Shown piece by piece: positions 32,708-45,775 of a stretch of 64,000 nt of DNA. The position numbers and the translations under genes are program-made. The notes beneath the pieces were generated by a model. That model ran no database searches and had not been told where the DNA came from. It saw nothing but the letters and a program-made list of their open reading frames with translations. The stretch's first letter is position 1. Each line of letters begins with the position of its first letter. This DNA comes from Triatoma infestans (Eukaryota > Arthropoda > Insecta > Hemiptera > Reduviidae), in assembly GCA_011037195.1 (NCBI GenBank), contig JAAEAF010008042.1, positions 1-64,000 on the forward strand, given 5' to 3'.

Positions 32708-33495
32708 AAAGCAGTGAAAAGTCATTATTTCCCTTTAGTTAATGGATTAGTAACGAATGAACGCCGACCGCCAGTTCACCCTGACATTGATCTATTACGA
32801 AGAATATTTGGATTCCATTTTAATTGGCCGTCGCCAGCGAGAGGAGTGCGCCCATCCACGTCATGACCATATTTTTTTTTTTTTTTGCTGTGGCTGTTTG
32901 TTCCGTCCCACGGACGACTGGTTCCGCCACCGCAGGTTGATGCTTGGTTGTCCCACGGCAATCCGGGGAAGGGCGAGGTTGGGTACGCCAGTTATTGTTC
33001 ATTACAAACCGATTTATTATTTTTGTCAATGTGTCATTTGGTTTGCTCATTTTTCTTTTTCTTTAATTTATTTATTTATTTTTTATTATTTCCTTCGCAC
33101 ATTTTTAGCTTGGACATATTTTTTTGCTTAATTATTTTAGTTTTTAAAAATTTTCATTTCACATTCATCCATTAATTTTTTCACTTTTTCTCTCCCACGC
33201 ACTCTCTCTCTCTCTCTCTATTACCTAACTTATTGAATCCTAAAAATTGTAATCAATAGAGAAACTAAAAACAGCTGTTTTTTGACCATATTAGAATTAT
33301 CGAAATGCTTAAAATGTAAAAAAGAAAAACAATAATCAAATAAATGGAAATTAACTAATCTTTTAATTTGAAAAGATATAATATAACCAGAAAATAACAA
33401 GAAAACTTATTTACTATTAGAGTACGGGGAAAATAAATAATAATTTCGTATATTTCTTTACTCAGTTGTTATTTGTGCTTTTTTTGTTCAAAACA
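32240..33495. other. Non-coding stretch with a G+C-richer patch
   Basis: A (GA)n tract is at about 32673-32701. Positions 32757-33000 are distinctly richer in G+C than the flanks (for example 'gtcccacggacgactggttccgccaccgcagg') but encode nothing I recognise. Poly-T and (TTTA)n follow. This patch might be a fragment of a mobile element or an old exon; there is no support for either. Confidence 0.35.
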
Positions 33496-33499
33496 CTTG

Positions 33500-33792
33500 T
33501 GTTACGTTGCGGTATGCCTTGCACACCCTCTGCACTGCCGGGTGTCGTATCTAAAGTAGATACCAGAAGCAGTGGAGAGTACAAATGTGACGCCCGTAGG
33601 AAGTGACGACAGCTGGAAACACGACTTCCTTCCGTCTGTTGTATATAAACGAAACCCCTTGTAGAAGAGGGATCCATACCGCACACCACACACACTGCAC
33701 ACGCGCGCACACACTTACACTCAACCCTTTCACTATTTTCTCCCATCTCTAACCCTAGGCATTCCTGTTTTGTTGCCCTTCCCGTTACAACA
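33500..33792 (+). mobile_element. Solo-LTR-like sequence (candidate)
   Basis: It starts TGTTACGTTGCGG and ends CGTTACAACA. It contains a TATATAAA box near 33641-33648 with a G+C-moderate leader and an (AC)n-rich run (33676-33712). No flanking duplication was found and no second copy is in the window, so the LTR call is tentative. Confidence 0.3.
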
Positions 33793-35440
33793 AGGACGCA
33801 TTACAGTAGTGTTTATCTTACGAGTAGTGAGAGAGTATGTGATGAAAAATAAGAAGGAATAGGAAAGGTTTATAGTACTGTTACAAAGACATCCCTTCCT
33901 TCTTTTTTTTATAGTATAAAGGGAACTTTGTGTTTGCCTTTTAGTCCATCCCTCTCGCTTCTTTGCCCACGTCTTATTTACAACTGCTGAGTAATGTTTA
34001 CTCGAGGAGAGTTTTCTATTCCCTTTCCATTTCATATAGCTTGAGAATAGTAATACAGACTCAAAAAAAAATAAATAAATAAATAAATAAAATGACAAAG
34101 GATCAACTGCTCTTTTCGCTTCAAAATTTCAAGCTCTTCACTTCATTTTAGATTGTTTCGTGTCTATTCTTGTTGTTGACCATGAACTTTCAGGTTTTCT
34201 CAGGCCATTGTCAAGTCAAACACTAAAGCCTTCTGGTTTTAAGATCTTGTCCATGGGGTGATCGTTCTCTTTTATTACAATAGTCTTTCTTCTAGGATAG
34301 TTGTTGGTTTAAGATTTAGACTAATAGTCGAAAGTCAGCAACTTACATAAAGAAGTCTACTGCGTTACAGACGAAACGTCGGTTTATGCTAATCAGGGAA
34401 GCGATTCCATTAAAGCACCGAAGCCCCTGGGTTTCCTTCTTGACAGTTTGTTTGCCGACAATTCGTCCGTTTACGCAATGTGTGTGGCAGAGTGGGTAAT
34501 GCATAGTTGATGTGCGCCAACAGCGCACGATGCTAGAGCTGATATAGCTGATATCAGCAACATTAAGCCTCGATGCTGGTTGTGGCAAATTTCCTCAAAA
34601 TAGGATTGTGTATACCTCTTGTAAATGATGACTTTCTTCTAACTTAGATGTTAACAGTACAGATATATTAACATCACTTTTATTTGAAACAATACTCCAA
34701 GAAAAAATGTTTTCTTAATTGGTTCTCTGTGAATCTCTGTGAAGTTAGATTTCAAAAGGTTTTTTTTGAGATTTGTCTTCGAACTGCAGTTTAATCACAT
34801 TCAAGTTCTAAATCCCATGTTTTGAGAATCATTCTTATATTAATATTAGAACAAGTAAACTTTTATAAAGATCTCAAGTAGAATAGAATTTGTCAAACCA
34901 TCCTTTTTGTTTTAGTATTATCATTAATAATTTCCTATTCTTCATAAAATATTAAATAGAATTTTTTTTTTTAACAAATAAGAATTTCTAAGTTAATGTA
35001 AACACTAGAAGGGACTTAACTTCCCTCATTCACTAATAACTTGGTGCTTATTTTTAAGATAATCATAAAACTTTAATACTTATAATTTGAACGTCCTTTT
35101 CCAGTTGAATAGTGTCAGAGACAGACATATTCAAGAGTGGCAGAAAACTAGAGCCGGTTTTGTTTTTTAAGTTCCAAACAAGTAAGTAGATATTCTGAGT
35201 GGTATGATGAGAGAGACTGAAAAATCAAATTTCAACTCTTTTGTAAGCATTATAATAACATAAAACAAGGTGTACTTCACACTCGCCACCCCCCACCTTT
35301 TATAAACGCCGCCTTGACGTTATACTTCTCACTAACTTTAATTGTTTGTATTCAAAAATTTCTAAAGATCCGGGGAAAATCTTAATTAATTTGAGAACTC
35401 ATTTGAATATTAAAAATAATATTTAATAATTTTTTTTCTT
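33793..35440. other. Non-coding stretch
   Basis: It contains '(aaat)n' near 34068-34092 and a 'gacgaaacgtcggttt' motif at about 34370-34386 that recalls the hammerhead/Penelope-like motif. No coding evidence. Confidence 0.45.
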
Positions 35441-35444
35441 TTTC

Positions 35445-35760
35445 TTATCTTCCCTCATTACTAATATGAAATTTTGCGATCCTGCCAAATTTATGAAATT
35501 GAGTTTTCATTTGGAAATATATATTTTGATTTGGCCCGAGTACAAAAAAAATTGAGAAATTGAGCTATGTGTGTGTATAATCAGCAAAAGTGAGAAAAAA
35601 AAAAAACGTAACATTGCAGAAAGTTTGTACTGGATATTTTGCGTGATAAAGTGATAAGAGAAGACCCGAAATAAGGGTTTAAGTTAAATTCACTTAACCA
35701 AAGTACCACTTCACCTGTATAGATCTTTCAGATTTTTTACGATTTTCATTTTAACTGGGC
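35445..35760 (+). repeat. Dispersed repeat family copy (short, decayed)
   Basis: 'cttccctcattactaatatgaa', 'tgcgatcctgccaaatttatgaaattgagttttcatttgg' and 'tcacttaaccaaagtaccacttcacctgta' match the family modules in order. It is directly followed by the inverted-repeat element at 35866. Confidence 0.55.
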
Positions 35761-35865
35761 CTTTGGGTATGAGGGGTGGGGTTATGTTTCCTCTAAAGTG
35801 CTATTTTAGTTTATTTACAAAATTCTGTGATCATAATAATATTAATTAGTGCCATAAGAACCGAA

Positions 35866-36687
35866 GAGCGGAGAAATACAAAATTGAATCAACCTAGTAA
35901 TTCGCTACCTAGGCCAGACTAGGGTGGGAGATTCTGTATATCCTACAGAGAACAGTTTTTACAACAGTTTACGACCAGTTAACAACGAGTCAACAACCTT
36001 TTACTACCTTTCTCATCACTCAGTCTATATCTCTCGTTACCTAATTTCTATTATACGAGTAAAGTCCGTGCAGTTTGTGTTTTCTATCATCATATAGTGT
36101 TCAGTATATATTCTAGCTTATTTCGTCTTATAACACATTCTCTCGAATTTCTCACTCATGAAGAAATTTTTCATATATGAGAAATTTGAGCATGCTGCTG
36201 GCTGATATATGTTTGTAACACATCTGACTTTGCTACAAGTTTTCTTGTAGCTAGCCTGGGTTTGTTGAAGGTAGAGAAGTGATTAAAACTAGCTCATGTT
36301 GCAGAAAGCTAGTGATGATGCTGTTGCGAGCTAGCCAGTGATGTTGAAAGCTAGCAATGGCTGATGTTGCCACAAAGCTAGTGATGGTGATGTTAAGAGC
36401 TAGCCAGTGATGTTGAAAGCTAGCGATGATGATGTCTGTCATAATGAAAGAAGGAAAGAGAGAAAGAGAATGAATTTATGAGTTTGTAGTCCTTGGCAGT
36501 AATAAAAAAATATATACATATATGATTGTGTTCATGAATGAGAACTATTGATAGATATGAAAATAATTATTTAAAATTTCTGGTTCCTTCTAGGGCTAGC
36601 TCGGTTGTATATTTACAGAATCTCCCACCCTAGTCTGGCCTAGGTAGCAAGTTACCTAGGCTGATTCAATTTTGTATTTCTCCGCTC
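35866..36687. mobile_element. Inverted-repeat element, 822 bp, about 75-bp ends
   Basis: The left end 35866-35939 (gagcggagaaatacaaaatt ... ctaggccagactagggtggg ... attctgta) recurs as the reverse complement at 36613-36687 with few mismatches. The interior encodes no transposase. It has a TATA-containing, CAGTT-rich left half and a minisatellite at 36285-36435. No clear target duplication borders it. MITE or foldback element. Confidence 0.7.
36285..36435. repeat. Minisatellite with 'gctagccagtgatgttgaaa' units
   Basis: Three to four imperfect units combining 'aaagctagtgatgatgctg' and 'gagctagccagtgatgttg'. It lies inside the 822-bp inverted-repeat element. Confidence 0.7.
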
Positions 36688-36899
36688 ATTGGGTCCTATT
36701 ACAATTAGAAAACAAACAACACTAAAGTGGGGCTGCACAACTATATTGCGATGCGTACACACAGCGTTCTGATCTGCGAAGGACATAACATTAACTTACA
36801 AAATAAAATACTTCTAAAACTATCAGCTGGTCATATACATTCAAAAAATTATCTTCAAATGCTATATGAATCGTTAAGTATAATAATTCTAGCCAAAGG

Positions 36900-37860
36900 C
36901 TACCGTCCATAGATACGAGAGTTTAAAATCCCTAGAGAATCCACTAGTATAGATTCTGCCAAAGTAGTCAGATGTGATCGGTCTATCCCGACCTCGTCAA
37001 AGAACTTACGGTTAAGAGTAGAAATCGTACCTCTCGGCCCAAACCATAGACCATATATATGGAATTCCATTTCACCGTACTCCTCGAGAAACTTTTCTTT
37101 ATAGAAACCAATACATTTCTTATAAATATGTTTTTTCTCCCGGTGTACTATATCAGCCTGGTTCATATCATTACTTTCATATCGAATGATGCGATCTAAG
37201 ATCCGACATCATTATTCATGTGAAAGGCAATGATGTCGGCATATGGGTGGAGCCCTCTTCATCAATTGCGTAAACCTCCTCAAGGCACTTATAGCCCTTT
37301 TCTGACATTAGCTCCATTATCCTGTGCTTAATGTTGTGATGGCAGCGCATAACAAGAAGCATATTGTTAGGGCAACTACCCAGCACATGGGCTGGTGTTT
37401 CGCTCTGCCCATTTTGTGCAGAGGGGCCCAATATCTCCTGAACTTGGCTCCAACCAGGTACACCAGGCAGTGTGAGCATAATAATATTCAGTTTAATGGC
37501 ATTAGTGCAGTCAGAACCGACAGAAGTGCCCTGTCACAGATAAATTTATTGCATTAGGAGTATCTTCAAAATGGTGGTTACCAATCCCTTGCCACTTACA
37601 TTACTCCATTTTTCAAACGCATCCTCTCGTAGAGATTGTCGAATTTTTCTTGATATCGGGCAATCGTCTTGCTCCGCAAGTCTATATTCAGGCGTTTTGT
37701 TCGCACATTCAGTCACCAGCTACGTTGTAAGGTCAAAACATGCTTGGAAGATGGAGTCGGGAACTGTTGCCAACTTTCTCTGCTATGGACAATGTTGAAG
37801 AGGAGCCTCCCACTGGCAGTGATTACCACGGGCCTCGGTACCTGCGAGGAGCATACCCAT
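36900..37860 (-). pseudogene. LINE C-terminal region of the restriction-like-endonuclease type
   Basis: Minus strand, N to C: REDAFEKWSNVSGKGL (helical region after the RT), GVPGWSQVQEILGP, ETPAHVLGSCPNNMLLVMRC (zinc-finger region with the 'ETPAHVLG.C' signature), RHHN-like and 'KGYKCLEEVYAIDEEGSTH', then a frame change to IIRYESN, 'NQADIVHREKKHIYKKCIGF', 'FHIYGLWFGPRGTIS' and a conserved C-terminus ending at 36900. The order (finger, then an endonuclease-like block, then 'YGLWFG.RGTI') is that of LINEs that use a restriction-like rather than an AP endonuclease. Several frame breaks; no RT catalytic block. Confidence 0.7.
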
Positions 37861-39250
37861 TATAAAATATGTTGACAAATTTGGAACATTTTGAAACGAA
37901 AATCTTTTGACGGGACACAAAAATGCGTTTCTTCTTTTCTTTTTTTTCAGTTCGCCGCATTTCTGCTGGCGATTTTCTGTCCACAAAAACACCGATGGAT
38001 TCATTCAAAAAGTTATACAACTGTGTACAGAGAAACCTATATAACTTTTGTTTCAAAATTTTTTTGGAGAAAGTTCCTTTGAAGAAGATTGGGGAATGGA
38101 AGATTATGCTTTCTTCAAAAACAAAACAAAAAAAATCATTTTATTTAAATAGATTTCCTCATTGATTTAAAATTGAAGGGACCGTAAACCATTGAGTAAA
38201 AAAATTATAGGTTTGAAGAAGTATGTCAAATTATAACTGTGTAGGCTGCAGTAAGAGAAAGTCGTGTGAGCTGTATCGTCCAGATCTTTTTTTTTTCCCC
38301 TCAGAGACACAAAAGTGTGAGAACGTATGTTTTCCGTTTTAAAAACGCTGTTTTTTCAAAATTTAGACACTGCTTTAAGTGAAAGTAAAAAAGGATTTAA
38401 TTTAGATCTTATTTAGCAAATGACTGCTAATACAACTTATATTAATGAGAATTTGAATATTTGCAATTGTTGATTTCATTCAGACCTTCTGTGACTGCAG
38501 CTATCCGGAATCTTATCTATCTACATTTGAGCTAATTCTGCATAAGACGTTTTAGAAAGATGTTTATTTTAATGTTCTAATATTTTGAGAATTTTTTTTT
38601 TTTTCATTAACATTTCTCTCTCAATTCTATTTAGAGAGATATTTGAATGTAATAAATGCAACAACTCTGTCGCAGCACTTATATTGAATCCACCAGTTCA
38701 TACAAATACATATTTAGAACCTGCAGAAGTACTACGTATATTTGGGAAAGCTTAGCCATACTTCAGCCCACCATTAATTTCCTGGCATTATTCAAAACAC
38801 TTTACATTTGTACAACACATGTATTACATAATCCTACAAGGAATCTAAAAATGTTTCTCAGGTCAAGTACAGATTTTGCTCCGCGTGGCCAGTCCATGAG
38901 TTCATCACCAAATGCAAAGGTTAACTATCACAATTAACCAGTACACTGTTTTAAAAACATTACCTTTTTTTTACTTTCTTTTAAGAAATATTGCAATCTG
39001 TATTTCAATCATTCTGACAACAATTTCTCACCGTTGTTTGTACACATTTTTTTAAATAATTGTCTATTTATAGGTTAGGGAATATTTCAAACTCCTTAGC
39101 CCCCTTTTGAATGAAAAGAAATTTTACACAAAAGTTTCTGCTTTGCTAAAGTTATGAAAGGCTTCATTTCAAGGAACTTTTTATTTCCAATGTTTCCCGA
39201 CTTCCTTGAAGAAGACTTCAAAGTATAAATCAATTTGGTCTATAAAAACT
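37860..39250. other. A+T-rich non-coding stretch
   Basis: One fragment of the family end motif ('cagtaagagaaagtcgtgtgag') is at about 38250-38272. No gene was recognised. Confidence 0.45.
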
Positions 39251-39254
39251 CAAT

Positions 39255-39515
39255 ATATTCATTTTAATCTACCCTATGGCGCAACAGCCATGAAGGGCCA
39301 TGGTGTATTCTATTACTGGTGGGGGGGGGGCACCACGCCGCAATTTTCCCCCGCGTTTAGTTCTGACCTTCGCCAGCTGGGGCACTACCAACTGTAGATT
39401 CCCACATTTTCTCACGATGTTGGGTCAACTCGACTTTGCCTTCATAGGAATCCCATCCTGAAGATCGCACCACAGGCGAAGTGCGCTAAATCACTATACT
39501 TACGCGTGAGGACTA
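39255..39515 (-). repeat. tRNA-derived SINE, copy 1 (minus orientation)
   Basis: On the minus strand a tRNA-like head ('gtatagtgatttagcgcac' with 'ggatgggattcc' as the B box) is followed by a body containing 'atctacagttggtagtgcc', then 'cttcatggctgttgcgcc'. The copy at 63605-63870 in the opposite orientation has the same head type, 'atctacagttggtagcgcac' and 'cttcataggcctgttgcagc' in the same order. Two independent copies sharing head, body and tail support a SINE family. Confidence 0.65.
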
Positions 39516-39519
39516 TATA

Positions 39520-42500
39520 TATAGTATATATATTATATATATATTATATATTCAACAGAAACAATTATTCCACTAAAATTAGTGGCTAAATTGATTTTTA
39601 ATGTCTAGAGATTAAAAGTAAAAACACAATGTTGCCAACTTTCAATTAAACAAATTTCAAGGTTGGGTTGAAATTGTTAAAATATATTTATTATAGAAAG
39701 TAGAAATTAAACATTAAATATCAGAAAACATAATAGAATTTTGCTTAACATTAACTTAGTGTTTTCCAACCTTACTGAAGGATAATCTCCCTTCTTTCAA
39801 AGGACTAAATTCTGTAGAGATTACCATAATGTTTTAACGGGTTTTTATTTTTTATTTTTTTAACAATAGTTTTAACTATTGTAGAAAAAATATAAGATTT
39901 AATGGTTTTGTGTTATATTACTCTCGTTCAGTTGAGATATTTGCTAGTGTTGATGATGTAACCCTGAACTCGTGTTATGTAACTCTTCTTTAACTTTATT
40001 TATTTACTTTTCAAATTGTAAGTAAGATAATTTCAATAGAATAATGTGTACTAGATTTTATTTTACTCAGACAAATAGAGAATTTTTTCTTGTAACTTTG
40101 AAGATTAGTTCTGGCAGAGTTTTGGTAGTTTTATTCGTTTTCTCTATCGGAATCATAAAAATTTATTATTTAAAGTTTTATTCGTTTTCTCTGGTAATCA
40201 TAAAAATTTTCCTCAATCATAAAGTATTCAATTGGAACTGCTTATGGTAGAAACTCCCAGAGAAGTTTACTTTTAACAAGATAATCATTATTTGCGTTTG
40301 TTAGGTAAAAAAACAATTCTATTTTCATTAATACCTTGATCGCCACGTCATCATTCAATCTGGCATTGACAGCAGCTATGTTACGAGAGGGGTCCCGTCA
40401 CATAATTGGTTGTCACTTTTCTTCGAACAGTTATATAAGATCTTGAAGTAATTCGCAATAATTTTTATTTGTAACACAAATATTTAATGGTACTTTTACA
40501 TGTATGTACATGTAAATCAACATATATGTTTAAAAAAATATAACATGATCATACTACATTGCATGATATTCATTGAAAATACAACTGTGGTGAATTGGAA
40601 CAATTATGGCAATACGTCCTATCTTCCTTGCATTCCAGTGCTTGTCTCTTCTTCTCTGATAGCACAGAACGCATATCCTTTTTATTGTCTTTCTGCGGCC
40701 TCGCAGGAAATATACCTGAACAATATGTTGAATATAACTTTTATTAAAAAAAACAAATACAAATTATTCCAACGTATGGCCTTTTTTTTGAAATAAAATA
40801 AAACAAATATTTGCTTCTGTATTCTGAAGTTTGAATTTCTTTTGTGCCAATTGAGCTAAGTTATATTTATCAGCGTCCTTTTACAGTTTTATTCATTGAA
40901 TTCTTAGGAAAAAAACACACACAAAAAAACGGAAATTATAAACCATATTATACTAATTTCAAACAATAATGGTTAGGACCAAGTGAATATATGAATTATC
41001 GGGTATATTATAATATTAACTTCCAACAGTACAACTATTGGAGAATATAGTAGTAACCTCTGGAGAATATAGTTCTACTGGAACTTGGATTTAGAAGTTT
41101 GTCTGAAAGTGCCAACTTCTTCTGTATAACATATAATGCTTGTACTTTCACGTACACAAACTGGAATTACGCAAACAATATGCAATAGAATTGCTCAATT
41201 ATTATTTCAATTGTTTATGTATGTATGTTTGTGCATAATTTTTTTTTTTTTTTTTGAAATTTCAATGAAATATGCAACATACAATTTGACACTAATCAAA
41301 AATGGAATAAAATCCTTTGTCTCCCTTATAGTTTATCTGCAAATTTTTTGCCCCCATTTATGATTTCGTCATTTCAAAAAGTTCGTCGATCATTTGTTAT
41401 CCAAACTTGGTAATATATGCAGCGAGAAGTACCTCGGATAGAAGATTAAGTATAATACCCGTCACTTCTTAAGTCTTTCAAATCATCCAATGCCTGTCTT
41501 TCACAGTCATAATATATGAAAAGAATTCTGTGTTAACTTTTTTCTGTATTTTTAGGGAACCAATTATAACTATAGATTATCGAAACTACTGCGGCTAGAT
41601 ATAAATCCCTACTGGTATAAAAATATTTTCAATTGCCCAAGTAGAAAGACGAGTAGCATACGAGCACACCAATTTTCATATAGTTGTCTGGGTCTTGATA
41701 ATTTCCTTTTAAATACAACATTTCTTATTCACTCGATAGCCATTTATTTTTTTGGAAAATATTCTTGAGTTAAAATTAGATTTAAAATTTTATCTAATTT
41801 TAGGTCAAGAATTATAATATATTCAAATTTCTTAAAACTTGAAATTTTGAATAGGTACATTTTATTAGATAGATAAGTCTTTATTAATAATTTTTATAAG
41901 ATTACAAAAACTTAACTTGTAAATGCATAAAGACAGACTCATTGGCCTAGGTAGGCCGTCTGAGGAGTCTTATCAATTTAACTTAAAAGAAACCAAAATA
42001 TATCTTAGAACTAAATACATAATAAAACAAATAAATGAAAAACAAAAATAATTTGTCTCTGTTATAATACAAAGTGAATTAATGCATACTAGTATTATAT
42101 ATTTAATAACTTATTTCTAAGGTCGTAAGCTATTTTACAATATTGACCAATTTTTCCCATTTAAAAATTCCAACATATTTTCTTTACTTATATTAGCTGT
42201 TTACATTTTATTATAATGCTGTAAAAAGGCAAGATAGTGAAGAACAGAACGTTTTACTTGTTAATTCCTAGGACATGCTTCAAATTAAAAAATCTTTGAA
42301 GCCATTTTAGAGAAAATCTCCTCCCCAAAAAAACTCAAAATACCTTTCCGTTAATCGATTAATCCCACTTTCCAGCTAATCGATTTTCTTTAAACTGGCA
42401 CTTTTCGAAATGCATTTAATATAGTACATTTCTAAGTATTATAATGTGGTATTAATATTGTAATTTGTACGAAATGGCACTTTAGTGAAAAGCTTAACCG

Positions 42501-43335
42501 TCCCTCCATAATTAGTTTCTGAAAGTTAAGTAAAAGTTTATAAGTGATGAATTCATTGGAGAAAAAATGAAGGAGTGACACAAATTGAAATGTCGCTAAG
42601 GGTGGAATGGTACACCTATTTAAATACAAATTTCCAACCGTTGCTTATGCCGTACTCAATTATTTAGTTCAAAAGAGAAACATAAGAAAATCTTCCTAAG
42701 CTTCCAGCGGATGAAGAAGAGAAAGTCTGAGATTAGGAGTGAGAAAGCGAGTTAGCGAAAGAAAAAACTAAGTGACGTCAGTAATAACTTTGCATTTTCA
42801 AAGAGTAGTTAAAGTTTTCCGATAAAGAAAAAGGCAATGTAATTTTTTTTTTTTTTTTTTGAACCGGCTGAAGGTAGTTAAAAAACTACGAAGGATTAGA
42901 AATTGACATAGTAAGCAGAACACTAGTAGACACACTCAAGTAGTCAAAGAAATAGTAGGGTTTTCAACTACTAAGTGGAAATCTTGATTTGAATATTTTA
43001 GAAGAGTGAATGTTATATGGAATCAAGTGAATTAATTAAAAATAAAAGACATCATCTTCTTTTCACTGGCACCAGTATCTCGATAACTGGATGCATTGAT
43101 AGTCAACAGGGTAGATCTAGGGAAATAGGTATGTAGGGAAGAGTAGTTAAAGCACTCTACTCTACTATATAAAGATAGTAACTAAGATTGGGTTTTCTTT
43201 ATGAATTATGAATTTTTCCTTATCGTGCCTTCCTTGATTTTAAAAACCATCTGTAAAACAAAAGAATAAATATAAAATTTATTCATGCTATTTTCTTTTT
43301 AAAGGAAAACTATTTAAAGAATTTAATGATTACGT
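39520..43335. other. A+T-rich non-coding stretch
   Basis: It contains (TA)n near 39513-39555 and poly-T tracts (41238-41255, 42844-42860). The sequence 'ctcattggcctaggtaggccgtctgagg' at 41938-41965, beside A/T-rich DNA, looks like a repeat end but has no second copy here. No gene was recognised. Confidence 0.4.
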
Positions 43336-43339
43336 TCTT

Positions 43340-43730
43340 TATTTTCAGTCTTTTTTACCGCGTGTGTGTGTGTGTGTTTGTGATCAAAATAGAACAAAAG
43401 TTACAGAAAGCACAAATTTGATATTCCGTTTAAATACCATCACGGTGGTTTTGGTCAAAAATTATCAACCAAAAAGTGCAGCTTTACTGAAAGTTTTTGT
43501 TTGTTATTCGCGATTTTCTCAAAAATGCGAAAATCGAAAATTCTTTAAACTTCGTATACTATCTGCATATAGAAATATAGAACAGTTTTGGAGGAGGGGC
43601 TGATGCAAAGTGGCACTTTATTGCAGTATGAGATTCTTCAAAATCTAGCCTTGCCAATACGTACTTCCGAACTTTGTAGAACATTGGTTAACCGGAATCG
43701 CAAGTTTACAGAGGAATAGGTTTCTGATTT
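43340..43730 (+). repeat. Dispersed repeat family copy
   Basis: (GT)n at about 43363-43378 is followed by 'tgatcaaaatagaacaaaag', 'ttatcaaccaaaaagtgcagctttactgaaag', a 'cgcgattttctc' block and 'cattggttaaccggaatcgcaagtttacag'. Module order as in other plus-strand copies. Confidence 0.65.
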
Positions 43731-43859
43731 TTTTTGGAATTTTTTACGAATACGATTAAAACGATTTGTTATAGAAATTTGAATGCCAAATTGGGCACAG
43801 AGAACAAATATAAACCCATCACATTTCAATTCAATTCAACTGTGAATCTACAGTTGAAG

Positions 43860-44225
43860 TAGAACCTTGGCCTTGTCTCTACCAAATTGTCCTCAGCCCT
43901 CCAGATCTATAGCCCTTCTTCTCCTATGACTTATGTTTTTAATTGCTACAGATCCTCCACCACATCGCACATGCAACGCCGCCTACGTCACCCCCTCGGT
44001 CTGCCACCTCCTGGATGAGCCTATATTGCTCTTCGTGGTGCTCTCCTGAATTCCAACGGATATATATGTCCCAGCCAACGGAACCACCCTTGCTTGAAGA
44101 TCGACACGTTATTTCAGCATCTCCAGTATCCACTTTGATACACTGGACCATACACTGCCCTCCAGCATCTTCCTCTCCCAGCAGTTCAGTTTTAAACTCA
44201 TCTGCCCATCTGACTGTCTTATAAA
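43860..44225. other. Less A+T-rich segment, unrecognised
   Basis: Both strands have open runs of 70-93 codons at 43939-44224, but neither resembles a family I know. The local G+C is higher than in the flanks, consistent with a fragment of a coding transposon or exon. No function is proposed. Confidence 0.25.
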
Positions 44226-45594
44226 TTAATAATTTTATCTATCTTGACAGGAATCTGTTGTAGAACGTCCATTTCAACATTCCTAAACACCTATTTCCCA
44301 GCCGCTATTCGATTATCTATATCACTCGATCATTATTATTTGAAACGTTTTTCTGTTAAAAATTGATTTAATGGAGTTTTTGTGGTATTTGTGAACTGTA
44401 TGCGTAATTGTAAACTGCCGAAGAAGTTTTTATGGGGAAGAGAGAAGAAAAGCAAGGTCCATTCACGTGAATCTAACAACTATCATCCAAACCATCTTAA
44501 TTTATGTGTAATATTTATTTAAACGCCAACTTCAAATTTTGTGTAGGTGGTAATTGTAGTAAGGGACCTGGAACCTCTTATTTCCGATGAAAAAAACTCA
44601 CATTCGAAAATTTGACACGATCATAATACTTACTTTTACAAGGAGTAAGAGAAAGTAAATATTTCTAACTTTGAAAAAAATCTACTTCGTGTATGACTGA
44701 CTTACAAATATCTGTACAGTCTTGCTTACATGCTAAGTTAAGAAACCCTTAGTGATAAAATTACTAGCCACCAAAAATAAGTTCCAGATAAATTCCAATT
44801 GCATTCTATGACCTTAGATTAACAAATTCCGCAGGAAGAAGTGGATTAGCCATTTCTTCAAAAATCATAGCGTCTCTGCGGGTATTCTAGGCAAGACATG
44901 TAGAGAGAATTGATGTTGGCAAGTGTTCTTCTTAGGTCTAGCGAATCCACAGTTAAAATTTCCTGCTCACAACTAAACACACGCAAACACTAACAATTAT
45001 ATCATATTTTACACTGTGCTATATTCTGTGTACAAACAGAAACATCTCAAGCATCATCATGTGATGGATGCAAGAAAACTTGGAAATAATATTAATTTAT
45101 AAAAAAATCAGAAATGTGACATTCCCTTGCTAAATGGCAAGCCAGGTATAACAAGTCCAATTACTGGTACGGGTCAAGAACAATTATGGCATTGTACTCC
45201 CCTTCTCCTCACAGGGGAGGAATTGAAGGAACAAAGAGAAGAGATTCTTTTAAAGACAGTCTTGTTCTAAAAATCAAGGTGGAAGCATCAGAGCTATACC
45301 AGTATTAAGTCATAAGAATTTGTTATAAGCTTTTATTGTGATATTCAAAGACCTTCATTTCTCTTGAGGAATAATATATTTATTTATAAAACAGTGGTGA
45401 TTTCTTTATTGTTGCTAATACTTCATTCTCTTTTAAACTTGCATACTTACAAGCCCTCTATTTTACGACACCGCTCGTACTACTACAAATCACACCATAA
45501 CATTACAATCACAATTGATGTTTCAGGTCGCTGTGGATTTGGCTTTATAAAACCACTTCCTCTACACACATAGAATTTCTACAATTTTTAGATT

Positions 45595-45775
45595 TTATTA
45601 TTATTATTAAGGTGAAAGAACATCTGAGGTCATGGGTGCCTGGATCCATGTCAGTGCACTGCCCTTCTGGGCAATGTACTCTCGTTATAGACAACACTGT
45701 CCATCACTGGACAGTGAGCTGTAGATGCTCCTAGGAAGAGATTATCTAAGAGTAGCACTGCTAGACACGAACCTG
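45595..45775 (+). repeat. Dispersed repeat with G+C-rich hairpin, copy 2
   Basis: 'ggatccatgtcagtgcactgcc', 'gggcaatgtactctcg', 'agacaacactgtccatcact' and 'gacagtgagctgtagatgctcctagg' align in order with the copy at 21470-21680. Both follow an (A/T)TT-type microsatellite, as SINE insertions often do. Confidence 0.6.

Noticed and set aside
33462..33746. Overlapping Cys/Val-rich minus-strand open runs
   Set aside because: They stem from the (AC)n-rich leader of the solo-LTR-like sequence.
36285..36435. CRISPR-like array
   Set aside because: Units are contiguous and imperfect with no regular unique spacers; it is a minisatellite within an inverted-repeat element of a eukaryotic genome.
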